Shown here one piece after another: positions 19,753 to 27,373 of a stretch of DNA of 64,000 bases (its first letter is position 1; every line of letters begins with the position of its first letter). The stretch is from Enterobacter cloacae (lineage in GTDB: Bacteria > Pseudomonadota > Gammaproteobacteria > Enterobacterales > Enterobacteriaceae). A model generated the notes under the pieces. It did not search any database. It was given only the letters and a program-made list of their open reading frames with translations, and was not told the origin of the DNA. Location: NCBI RefSeq assembly GCF_011078175.1, contig NZ_JAALCJ010000006.1, positions 1 through 64,000 on the forward strand, given 5' to 3'. Made by a program: the position numbers and the translations under genes.

Positions 19753-20751
19753 TCAGAGCCTGCGCCGGATTTTCTCCACCATGGCGGTGGTCGAAATCCC
19801 GTAGCGGTCGTGCAGGGTGGGCAGCGCGCCTGCGTCAAGGAATGCGTCCGGCAGTGCGACGGTATCGAATTCCACGTTCACGCGGTTGCGCATTAATAGC
19901 GACGCGACGGTTTCACACAGCCCGCCCACGCTGCTGTGGTTTTCCGCCACAATCACCAGCCGTCCCGGCTTCGCGGCCTGCGCCAGGATCGTCTTTTCGT
20001 CAAGCGGCTTAATGGTGGGCGAGTGCAGCACCGCCACGCTGATGTTATCTTTACGCAGTTGTTTCGCCGCCTCCAGCGCACGCATGGTCATCAGCCCTGA
20101 GGCGATAATCAGAACGTCGCTCCCCTCCTCCAGCAGCGCGGCTTTGCCAATCCTGAACCGGTAGTCGTACTGGTCCAGCACCACCGGCACCTTGCCGCGC
20201 AGCAGGCGCATATAGACCGGGCCATCGTGCGCAGCCATCGCCGGTACCGCCTGTTCGGTGTCTATCGCATCACAGGGATCGATAATCGTCATCCCCGGAA
20301 TACCGCGCATAATGGCAATATCTTCCGTTGCCTGGTGGCTCGGCCCGTAGCCGGTGGTAAGCCCCGGCAGCGCCGCGCAGATCTTCACGTTGAGATGCTC
20401 CTCAGCAATCACCTGATGGATAAAATCGTAGGCGCGGCGGGTAGCGAAGACGGCATAGGTAGTGGCGAAAGGAATAAAGCCCTCTTTTGCCATGCCGCCC
20501 GCGGCCCCCATCAACAGCTGCTCCGCCATGCCCATCTGGAAGAAACGTTCCGGGTACGCCTGGGCAAAGATATGCAGATCGGTGTACTTCGACAGATCCG
20601 CCGTCATGCCGACAACCTCCGGACGCTGTTCCGCCAGCTTAACCAGCGCGTGGCCGAACGGTGCGGCGCGCGTCGCCTGGCCCTCTTCCGCGATAGAGGC
20701 AATCATGGCCGACGTGGTTAAACGCGGTTTTTTCTCCGTGGTCTGGCTCAT
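19753..20751 (-). CDS. Transketolase-family C-terminal subunit (split transketolase)
   Basis: This 332-residue protein covers the pyrimidine-binding and C-terminal domains of transketolase. It has the conserved MGMAEQLLMG, whose Glu activates thiamine diphosphate, then FIPFATTYAVFATRRAYD, a HQATEDIAIMRGIPGM segment and a transketolase C domain (VLIIASGLMTMRALEAA, VVAENHSSVGGL). It should pair with the product of the gene just upstream to form an active two-chain enzyme that moves a two-carbon ketol unit. Its ATG overlaps the upstream stop (TAATG), indicating coupled translation. It is the last gene of the operon. Confidence 0.92.
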   Translation of the reverse strand: MSQTTEKKPRLTTSAMIASIAEEGQATRAAPFGHALVKLAEQRPEVVGMTADLSKYTDLHIFAQAYPERFFQMGMAEQLLMGAAGGMAKEGFIPFATTYAVFATRRAYDFIHQVIAEEHLNVKICAALPGLTTGYGPSHQATEDIAIMRGIPGMTIIDPCDAIDTEQAVPAMAAHDGPVYMRLLRGKVPVVLDQYDYRFRIGKAALLEEGSDVLIIASGLMTMRALEAAKQLRKDNISVAVLHSPTIKPLDEKTILAQAAKPGRLVIVAENHSSVGGLCETVASLLMRNRVNVEFDTVALPDAFLDAGALPTLHDRYGISTTAMVEKIRRRL

Positions 20752-21596
20752 TACAGCACTCCTTCAGGTTTGTTCGCGTCCAGCACAGCGAGCGCCTTTT
20801 GCCACTCGTCAGCATCCACGCGAATAAAATGGTTCTTGTCACGCTGTTCGAGGAACGGCACGCCCTTGCCCATCAGCGTGTCGCACAAAATCACGCGCGG
20901 CTGGTTTTCCGGATAGCGTTTGGCGTTATCAAACGCCGTCACCACCGCAGAAACATCGTTGCCGTTTACGCGCTGCACGTACCAGCCGAAGGAGGTCCAT
21001 TTATCCTCCAGCGGCTCAAAGCCGAGGATCGTGTGCGAATTACCGTCCGCCTGCTGGCGGTTAATATCCACCAGCACGATCAGGTTCGACAGCCCATGGT
21101 GCGCAGCCGACATCGCCGCCTCCCAGGTTGAACCTTCATCCAGTTCGCCGTCCGACATTGAGTTGACAACCCACGCCGTGCTCTGCTTGCGCTTCAGCCC
21201 CAGCGCCATGCCGACCCCAATGCTTAAACCCTGCCCCAGCGAACCGCCGGAGATCTCCATGCCCGGCGTGTAGGTTGCCATGCCGGACATCGGCAGGCGG
21301 CTGTCGTCCGCACCGTAGGTCTCCAGCTCCTCCTCAGGAACGATCCCCGCTTCAATCAGCGCCGCATAGCAGGCAATGGCGTAATGGCCGTGGGAGAGCA
21401 GAAAACGGTCGCGCGCTTCCCACTCCGGCTCGCCCGGTTTGAGGTTCATCCCGTGGGCAAACGCGGTGGCCAGCACGTCGGCATAGCCCAGCGCCTGCCC
21501 GATGTAGCCCTGCCCCTGCACTTCACCCATTCGCAGGGCGTAGCGGCGAATGCGCCAGGCCGCCGCGGCAACCTGTTGAACTGTGGTATCCGTCAT
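20751..21596 (-). CDS. Transketolase-family N-terminal subunit (split transketolase)
   Basis: The 281-residue protein covers the diphosphate-binding domain. It shows RDRFLLSHGHYAIACYAAL, GMEISGGSLGQGLSIGVGMALG and the thiamine diphosphate/Mg motif SDGELDEGSTWEA...DINRQQADG, where SDGE replaces the more common GDGE. Together with the next gene (1-bp overlap) it makes one enzyme of about 613 residues, slightly shorter than housekeeping TktA at about 660. Split transketolases are common in dedicated sugar and polyol pathways. It starts 11 bases after the SDR gene in the same operon. Confidence 0.92.
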   Translation of the reverse strand: MTDTTVQQVAAAAWRIRRYALRMGEVQGQGYIGQALGYADVLATAFAHGMNLKPGEPEWEARDRFLLSHGHYAIACYAALIEAGIVPEEELETYGADDSRLPMSGMATYTPGMEISGGSLGQGLSIGVGMALGLKRKQSTAWVVNSMSDGELDEGSTWEAAMSAAHHGLSNLIVLVDINRQQADGNSHTILGFEPLEDKWTSFGWYVQRVNGNDVSAVVTAFDNAKRYPENQPRVILCDTLMGKGVPFLEQRDKNHFIRVDADEWQKALAVLDANKPEGVL

Positions 21597-21607
21597 CTTC
21601 GGGCTCC

Positions 21608-22357
21608 TTAATGGATCAGCATGCCACCGTTCACGTCGAGCGTGATACCGGTGGAGTAAGACGAAAGATCGCTGCCGAGGAACAGCGCGGCGCGGGCAAT
21701 ATCCTGCGCGTCGCCAAGGCGATTAAGCGGAATGCCTGCCAGGATGGAGGTTTTCATCTCATCGCTCAGCTTGCCGGCGGTGATGTCCGTCTGGATAAGG
21801 CCCGGCGTGATGCAGTTCACCCGCACGTTATCCGGCCCCAGCTCGCGGGCCATCGCTTTCGCCAGGCCCAGCACGCCCGCTTTTGCGGCGCTGTAGTGGG
21901 GGCCGCCAAAGATGCCGCCGCCGCGCTGGGCGGACACCGAAGAAATGCAGACGATGCTGCCCGACTTCTGCGCGCGCATAGTGGGGATCACCGCCTGGGA
22001 CATCAGCAACGTGCCGCGCAGGCTCACGTCCAGCACCGCATCGTAGTTCTCGCGTTTAATCTCCATTAGCCTGATCGGCTGCGTAATGCCGGCGTTATTC
22101 ACCAGAATATCGATGCGCCCGTATAGTCCGAGCACCTGCTCGATAGCAGCATTCACCTGTAGTTCATTGCTGACGTTCGCTGCAAGACCCAGATGATCCT
22201 CGCCCAGGCTCGCCGCCGCGGCCCGGCTGGATTCGGCATCTAAATCGATAATCACCACCTTCGCGCCCTGCTCAGCGTATAATTTGGCCGTGGCGAAGCC
22301 CAAACCACGTACGGAAGCCGCGCCAGTAATAACGGCGACTTTATCTTTCAGTAGCAT
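21608..22357 (-). CDS. SDR-family dehydrogenase/reductase
   Basis: This classical SDR of 249 residues has a modified glycine motif (TGAASVRGLGFA), a LVNNAGITQPI segment, a catalytic Ser in CISSVSAQRGG, the active-site YSAAK and the following GLAKAMARELGPDNVRVNCITPGLIQTDI. It is FabG-like in form; inside this operon it more likely oxidises or reduces the imported substrate to a ketose that transketolase can use. It is the second gene of the operon, 32 bases after the permease gene. Confidence 0.9.
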   Translation of the reverse strand: MLLKDKVAVITGAASVRGLGFATAKLYAEQGAKVVIIDLDAESSRAAAASLGEDHLGLAANVSNELQVNAAIEQVLGLYGRIDILVNNAGITQPIRLMEIKRENYDAVLDVSLRGTLLMSQAVIPTMRAQKSGSIVCISSVSAQRGGGIFGGPHYSAAKAGVLGLAKAMARELGPDNVRVNCITPGLIQTDITAGKLSDEMKTSILAGIPLNRLGDAQDIARAALFLGSDLSSYSTGITLDVNGGMLIH

Positions 22358-22389
22358 ATATTTACTCCATTCTTACAAGAGGAATTTTA

Positions 22390-23721
22390 TTATTTCGGCT
22401 CTTCCAGCAGCATAATCATCATTAAGCCAATAGCCGCGCAAATACCGAAATAAATAAACACAGAATTAAAGCTGCCGGTTTTATCCAGCAGATAGCCTGC
22501 CAGCATGGGGGAAACAAATCCGCCAAGATTACCGCCGCTATTAATAATGGAGGCGGCAATGGGGTAGGTTTTACTGTCTGCAACCGCCATGCCGTAGGCG
22601 GTAAATGCAGGCCAGCCGATATTCAGACAGAGGCCGACAAAAAACAGCCCCAGGCAAACCGCAACGGTACTTTGCGGAATATTGAGCATAATGAGCATCA
22701 TCAACACGGTGCTGATAGCGGTAAACATCATGGTCGGTTTGCGCCGGCGGCCGAGCAGCCTGTCGGAAACGTAGCCGCCGAAAATTGCACCGATAAATCC
22801 ACCGATACACGGCATGCTGGCGACCAGCCCCATGCTCATAAACGTAAAGCCTTTCTCTTTCACCAGATAGAGCGGGATCCACGTCAACAGGCCGTAAAGC
22901 ACGCTCACCATCATGAAATAGGCCAGACAGTCACCGAGAATATTCTTCGAGGTGAACAGACCTTTCACCGTGCTGACCGGGGCTAAATCCCGCACGCGGA
23001 TCAGTCGGTCAAGGCGCGCAAATCGCGGTGAAATGACGATATTTTCCCGTCTGGCGTCCGGCGTCTCCTGACCGGCAGAAATGGTTTCCAGCTCGGCTCT
23101 GGAGACGAATGCGCTCTCGGACGGTTTTGTGCGCACCAGCAGGTACCACAGAACAGCAATGACCAGCCCGGGGATCGCAAAGGAGAAGAAGACCCAGCGC
23201 CAGCCCCAGGTCATGGCGATCCACACCGCCAGCGGCGGCACGAGGATCGGCGCAAACATGGTGGCGGCAATGTAGACGCCGGTGGCCGTGGCTTTCTCCT
23301 TTGGCGGAAACCAGTTATTGATGGTGGAGGCCAGCCCGACGGGGCATGGCCCCTCCGTTAACCCCAGCCCCAGGCGGATAAACTTCAGACCCAAAACGGA
23401 GGTCGCAGTGCCCATCAGCCAGGTAAATGCGGAGAAGCCGAATATCGACAGCGCCACCATGCCGCGTATGCCTTTTCTTGCGATAAAAAAGCCCGCCGGA
23501 ATTTGGCTCAGGGCGTATCCCAAAAAAAACATGCTGGCTATCGCACCGGCTTCGAAATTATTGATATGAAATTCGTCAATGATAAACGGAAGTACCGCGC
23601 CAATATTTGTTCTGTCGGCATAGTTAATGGCATACACAATAAAAATTAATGCCAGCACAACGAAACGGTAATAGGTTTTTTTCGTCTTTATGTAGGGGAC
23701 AGCTTGTTCTATACGAGACAT
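22390..23721 (-). CDS. MFS permease, anion:cation symporter (ACS) type
   Basis: The 443-residue membrane protein has about 12 hydrophobic segments. NYADRTNIGAVLPFIIDEF in the first helix region, GYALSQIPAGFFIARKG, a GLGLTEGPCPVGLASTINNWFPPKEKATATGVY stretch and a central soluble loop (about 195-235) match the family of hexuronate, galactonate, glucarate and phthalate permeases. It probably imports a sugar acid or related anion by proton symport for the SDR and transketolase encoded downstream. It is the first gene of the operon and is divergent from the LysR gene at 23938. Confidence 0.9.
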   Translation of the reverse strand: MSRIEQAVPYIKTKKTYYRFVVLALIFIVYAINYADRTNIGAVLPFIIDEFHINNFEAGAIASMFFLGYALSQIPAGFFIARKGIRGMVALSIFGFSAFTWLMGTATSVLGLKFIRLGLGLTEGPCPVGLASTINNWFPPKEKATATGVYIAATMFAPILVPPLAVWIAMTWGWRWVFFSFAIPGLVIAVLWYLLVRTKPSESAFVSRAELETISAGQETPDARRENIVISPRFARLDRLIRVRDLAPVSTVKGLFTSKNILGDCLAYFMMVSVLYGLLTWIPLYLVKEKGFTFMSMGLVASMPCIGGFIGAIFGGYVSDRLLGRRRKPTMMFTAISTVLMMLIMLNIPQSTVAVCLGLFFVGLCLNIGWPAFTAYGMAVADSKTYPIAASIINSGGNLGGFVSPMLAGYLLDKTGSFNSVFIYFGICAAIGLMMIMLLEEPK

Positions 23722-23806
23722 AACTTACCTCATTATTCGAACACCGTGAGTCGTTTTTTATTTTGCGTTCAACCTCAATATATCGGCTCATAAATGAAAC
23801 ACCATG

Positions 23807-23825
23807 CAATAAAGCTCATTTATTG
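23807..23825. promoter_or_regulatory. Candidate LysR-type operator (T-N11-A palindrome)
   Basis: A perfect 7-bp inverted repeat, CAATAAA-gctca-TTTATTG, contains a T-N11-A core. It sits in the 216-bp region between the divergent permease operon and the LysR gene, where such a regulator normally binds. The repeat is seen directly; its role is inferred. Confidence 0.5.
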
Positions 23826-23937
23826 CTGAGATAAATTTGATTCGCGATGGAGTTCAAAAAAATAACATCGGGATAAAATTGCCCCCACGTAATCTCAATG
23901 GTATGTTTTTTATCAATAAACCCGAAAGGAGTAAGCT

Positions 23938-24858
23938 ATGTCCGCGCAGGATCGCCAGACGTTATCGCTGCCCTCGCTCAGGAATTTGCAGGCGTTTATC
24001 GCCGTTGCTAACGCCTTAAGCATCCATCAGGCGGCAGAGCAGCTTAACGTGACCGCCTCCGCGGTGAGTCATCAGATCGCGTCGCTGGAATCGTGGATGG
24101 GCAAAAAACTCTTCATCCGCAGCGGTAAGGGCGTTCAACTTACCCCGACGGGAGAGAAGTATCTGCGGGAAGTTTCAGCGGCGATGAGCGCTATCGGGCG
24201 GGCCACCGATCAGATTATCAAAGAGAAAGAGAATGCCGTCCTTCGCGTGCACTCCTCGCCCACCTTCGGCCTGTCATGGCTGTTGCGCCGTCTGGGCAAG
24301 TTTCGCGCCGAATATCCCGATATCACCATCAATCTCACCTGCTCGTATGAAAACCTGCAATTCGCCAGAGACAATATTGATATTGATATCCGCCACGGCA
24401 TCCCGGACTGGGATGCTTACCGGGTAATGACTATTAAAAATGACACGCTGATAGTATTGGCCTCGCCATCCTATCTGGAAAAACACCCCATCAGCACGCC
24501 AGCCGATCTGCTGCAACAGTCGCTCATATCTTCAACCAGCACTCTGGTGAACTGGGAAAAATGGTTTGCCTGGCACAATATCGACAGGCCCTGGCTTAAC
24601 TTCAGCCTCAGTTTCGATCGCTCCTATATGAGCTTTGAAGCGGCGCGCATGGGGCTGGGGTTTATTCTGGAGAGCAAAATGATGGCGACCGATCACCTGA
24701 AGGAGGGGTCGCTGGTGCAGGTACTGCCGGATGAGATGGGGATCGCCATTAACGCGCACCATCTGGTGATGCCGCATATGAACGAGCGCACCTGGAAGAT
24801 CCAGCAGTTTGTCGATTGGATTGACAGAGAGCTGCGATTGTCGGGATATCACCTGTAG
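23938..24858 (+). CDS. LysR-family regulator (GcvA-like) of the transketolase operon
   Basis: The 306-residue protein begins with the GcvA-type HTH pattern LPSLRNLQAFIAVANALSIHQAAEQLNVTASAVSHQIASLESWMGKKLF. The effector domain has VHSSPTFGLSWLLRRLGKFRAEYPDITINL and DIDIRHGIPDWDAY, as in the GcvA subgroup. AAAGGAG precedes the chosen ATG by 7 bases. It is divergent from the permease-SDR-transketolase operon, which it probably controls in response to the substrate. Confidence 0.9.
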   Translation: MSAQDRQTLSLPSLRNLQAFIAVANALSIHQAAEQLNVTASAVSHQIASLESWMGKKLFIRSGKGVQLTPTGEKYLREVSAAMSAIGRATDQIIKEKENAVLRVHSSPTFGLSWLLRRLGKFRAEYPDITINLTCSYENLQFARDNIDIDIRHGIPDWDAYRVMTIKNDTLIVLASPSYLEKHPISTPADLLQQSLISSTSTLVNWEKWFAWHNIDRPWLNFSLSFDRSYMSFEAARMGLGFILESKMMATDHLKEGSLVQVLPDEMGIAINAHHLVMPHMNERTWKIQQFVDWIDRELRLSGYHL

Positions 24859-24964
24859 CACCGTGCGGCGGCGATTGAGCCGCCCTGGCACCTTCACAGG
24901 TCATGTCCTTACAGAGTAGCAAGGAACATAACGTGAACGGAATGACCACTTCAGCCGTATGTTC

Positions 24965-25001
24965 CTCCTCACCCCAGCCCTCTCCCTCAAGGGAGAGGGG
25001 G
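24965..25001. repeat. Interspersed palindromic repeat, copy 1
   Basis: CCTCACCCCAGCCCTCTCCC, a short loop, then GGGAGAGGG: a 9-bp stem (24978-24986 with 24991-24999) just after the LysR gene. The same element occurs at 27404-27437 and, as an inverted pair, at 44829-44906. This is a common enterobacterial intergenic repeat. Nothing else is seen between 24859 and 25035. Confidence 0.85.
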
Positions 25002-25035
25002 GGTGTCCGTGCAGGTATTATTTTGTGGGGTTCCC

Positions 25036-26415
25036 TCAGCCCACCGTACCCCAGACGAGGTTGCCCTTGTGGAAGGTCGCGGTACGCGGAGAGATGCGCG
25101 CCACGGCCTCGGCGGAACAGGAGGCGTCCACCAGCACAAAGCTGGCGTCGTCCTGCGCTTTCGGCCACACGCGTTCACCTTTATCGTTCAGCGGCAGCAC
25201 ATCGCCGGTGGCGATGCCGAGCGAGCGCGACAGCGTCTGCTCGTTCGGGCGAATGTACAGCTGCGCGTAAAGATTGGCTTTTTCCAGCATGTCTCCGAGA
25301 CCGTACGGAGACCAGTGGTCGATCACGCTGTCGGTCCCCGTCATCACAAATACGCCCTTTTCACGGAGTAGCTTCAGCGGCATATGCAGGGTGCCAATCG
25401 GCACGGTGGAGGCAATCGTCACCTGCTGCGCCGCCATGCGGGTGGCGATCTCATCCACCTGCTGTTCGTTGAGTGTCGCCAGCGCGAAGGCGTGGCTGAT
25501 GGTCAGCTTGCCCTTCAGCGCCGGGGTTTTCTCCACGGTTTCCACCATGTAATTTACCGCCGCTACGCCCGCCGGGCTGGTTTCGTGCAGGTGAATGTCC
25601 ACCCCTTTGTCGTAATCCAGCGCAATCTGGAACATCGTGTCGAGGGATTTTTCCATTGCACCGTCAACGTTGGTCGGGTCCAGCCCGCCTACGTAGTGCG
25701 CGCCAGCCTGCATCGCCTCGCGCATCAGCTTTTCAGAACCAGACAGCAGCAGGCCGTGCTGCGGGAAGGCAACGATTTCGCAGTCAAAACCAGGCTTACG
25801 GCGCGCCAGTACCGCCTGCAAATTTTCCAGGTTTTTCAGGCCGGAAACCGGCTCAATATTGCAGTGGCTGCGGGCGATGGTGGAGCCTTTCGACTGAATC
25901 AGGTCGATCAGCTTTTCTGCGCGTTCTTGCGTGTAAGGTTGTAATTCCGGCAACAGCTTTTGCTCAAGGCGGATCATATCCTGAATGGTGGTGCCCGCCG
26001 GGCGGTTCAGGGAGCGCCACGGGCCGCCGTAAAAGGTTTTATCCAGATGGATGTGCATGTCGCGCATCGCCGGGAGCATCAGCTTTTTGCCCGCATCGAA
26101 ATGCGGCAGGGTCGCATCGGCGTGGCTGTTGTTGTCGCGCAGGGCGACGATTTTCCCGTCTTTGATTTCCAGCGTTTTCAGCTCGGTGCGGGTACTTGTC
26201 GCCACGCTGCCGTCGAAGTTAAACCCGGCTTCGAGCAGCACGTTGTCGAGATAGTAATGCTTTGCGGTGATGTTCATCGGTTTACCCGTCTCGCAGGTTG
26301 CCTTTGCAGAGTCGGCAGCATACGCGACGGAGCCGGTGGCGCCAAACAGCGCGCAGGCGGTAACCATTTTGCCGCTCTGGCTGATAAACTCGCGGCGGCT
26401 TTTATTTTCACTCAT
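25036..26415 (-). CDS. Tat-signal amidohydrolase, cytosine deaminase/AtzC-like
   Basis: The 459-residue protein starts at ATG 26415, chosen for the GGAAG site 7 bases upstream and its 1-base gap from the carbamate kinase stop. It opens with a twin-arginine signal (SRREFI, then TACALFGATGSVAYA), so it is predicted to be exported folded to the periplasm. The body is an amidohydrolase (TIM barrel) with metal-binding HIHLDKTF, a further His in RSHCNIEP, HLHETS, ISHAFAL and catalytic Asp in MTGTDSVIDHWSP. This pattern matches cytosine deaminase and N-isopropylammelide hydrolase relatives acting on cyclic C-N bonds. It is the last gene of the fdrA-type operon. The substrate is unknown. Confidence 0.85.
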   Translation of the reverse strand: MSENKSRREFISQSGKMVTACALFGATGSVAYAADSAKATCETGKPMNITAKHYYLDNVLLEAGFNFDGSVATSTRTELKTLEIKDGKIVALRDNNSHADATLPHFDAGKKLMLPAMRDMHIHLDKTFYGGPWRSLNRPAGTTIQDMIRLEQKLLPELQPYTQERAEKLIDLIQSKGSTIARSHCNIEPVSGLKNLENLQAVLARRKPGFDCEIVAFPQHGLLLSGSEKLMREAMQAGAHYVGGLDPTNVDGAMEKSLDTMFQIALDYDKGVDIHLHETSPAGVAAVNYMVETVEKTPALKGKLTISHAFALATLNEQQVDEIATRMAAQQVTIASTVPIGTLHMPLKLLREKGVFVMTGTDSVIDHWSPYGLGDMLEKANLYAQLYIRPNEQTLSRSLGIATGDVLPLNDKGERVWPKAQDDASFVLVDASCSAEAVARISPRTATFHKGNLVWGTVG

Positions 26416-26416
26416 C

Positions 26417-27373
26417 TTATCTTCCTTCATTAACAATGTGGGTACCGGTTTCACCGCGCAGCGCCGCGGGCAGGCACTCCGGCGAGGTGACGATCACGCG
26501 TCTGCCGCCATGGCGTAAAAATTCCAGCGAAGCGACGATTTTTGGCAACATGCTGCCCGCCGGGAAGTGGCCTTCATCCATGTAGCGCGTCATCTGCGCC
26601 ACGTTGACGGTGTCCAGCGCCTGCTGGTCTGGCTTGCCGAAGTTCACGCACACTTTCTCCACGCCGGTGGTGATCGCCAGCACGTCGGCGCGGATCTCGC
26701 GCGCCAGCAGCGCGGTAGAGAGATCTTTATCTATCACCGCGTCCACGCTCTGGTAATCGCCCTGTTCGCTGCGCACCACAGGAATGCCTCCGCCTCCCGC
26801 GCCGATCACCACAAACCCTTTCTGCGTCAGCGCCTTGATGGCGTCCGCCTCAACGATGCGCAGCGGCTGCGGTGAGGCCACCACGCGGCGATAGCCCCGG
26901 CCTGAATCCTCGACAAAATGCCAGTCCGGGTGCGCAAGGTGCAGTTCGTCGCGCTGCGCCTCGCTGAAGAACGCGCCGATGGGTTTCGTCGGGTGCGTAA
27001 AGGCAGGATCGTTTTTATCCACCTCTACCTGGGTGACGACCGTGACCGCTTTCTGCTCACTGCGCGCCGCCAGGCGGTTATTGAGCGCCTGCTGGATCAG
27101 GTAGCCGATCCCGCCCTGGGTATCCGCCACGCAGTTTGCCAGCGGGGTCAGCGGCAGCCCTTCCCGCTCGTGGGCGATTTCGGCGCGGCGCAGATCCAGC
27201 CCCACCTGCGGGCCGTTGCCGTGAGTGAGGACGATGTCATAATCGGAGGCCAGCATTTCGAGCACCGACTCAGCCACCGCTTTCACCGCCTGCGCCTGAT
27301 GTTCAATCGACTGGCTGGCGTTGTCTTTGATAATGCTGTTGCCGCCGATGGCGACGACCATAAGCTCTTTCAT
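26417..27373 (-). CDS. Carbamate kinase, catabolic
   Basis: The 318-residue enzyme of the ArcC/YbcF family makes ATP and carbamate from carbamoyl phosphate and ADP. Visible motifs are VVAIGGNSI at the N-terminus, LTHGNGPQVG, the long FSEAQRDELH insert, VIGAGGGGIPVV, AVIDKDLSTALLA and the C-terminal GGRRVIVTSPECLPAAL. It has no neighbouring arginine deiminase genes; the adjacent fdrA and ylbE homologues instead match the oxamate/allantoin context in which E. coli ybcF works. ATG overlaps the permease stop (ATGA). Confidence 0.93.
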   Translation of the reverse strand: MKELMVVAIGGNSIIKDNASQSIEHQAQAVKAVAESVLEMLASDYDIVLTHGNGPQVGLDLRRAEIAHEREGLPLTPLANCVADTQGGIGYLIQQALNNRLAARSEQKAVTVVTQVEVDKNDPAFTHPTKPIGAFFSEAQRDELHLAHPDWHFVEDSGRGYRRVVASPQPLRIVEADAIKALTQKGFVVIGAGGGGIPVVRSEQGDYQSVDAVIDKDLSTALLAREIRADVLAITTGVEKVCVNFGKPDQQALDTVNVAQMTRYMDEGHFPAGSMLPKIVASLEFLRHGGRRVIVTSPECLPAALRGETGTHIVNEGR

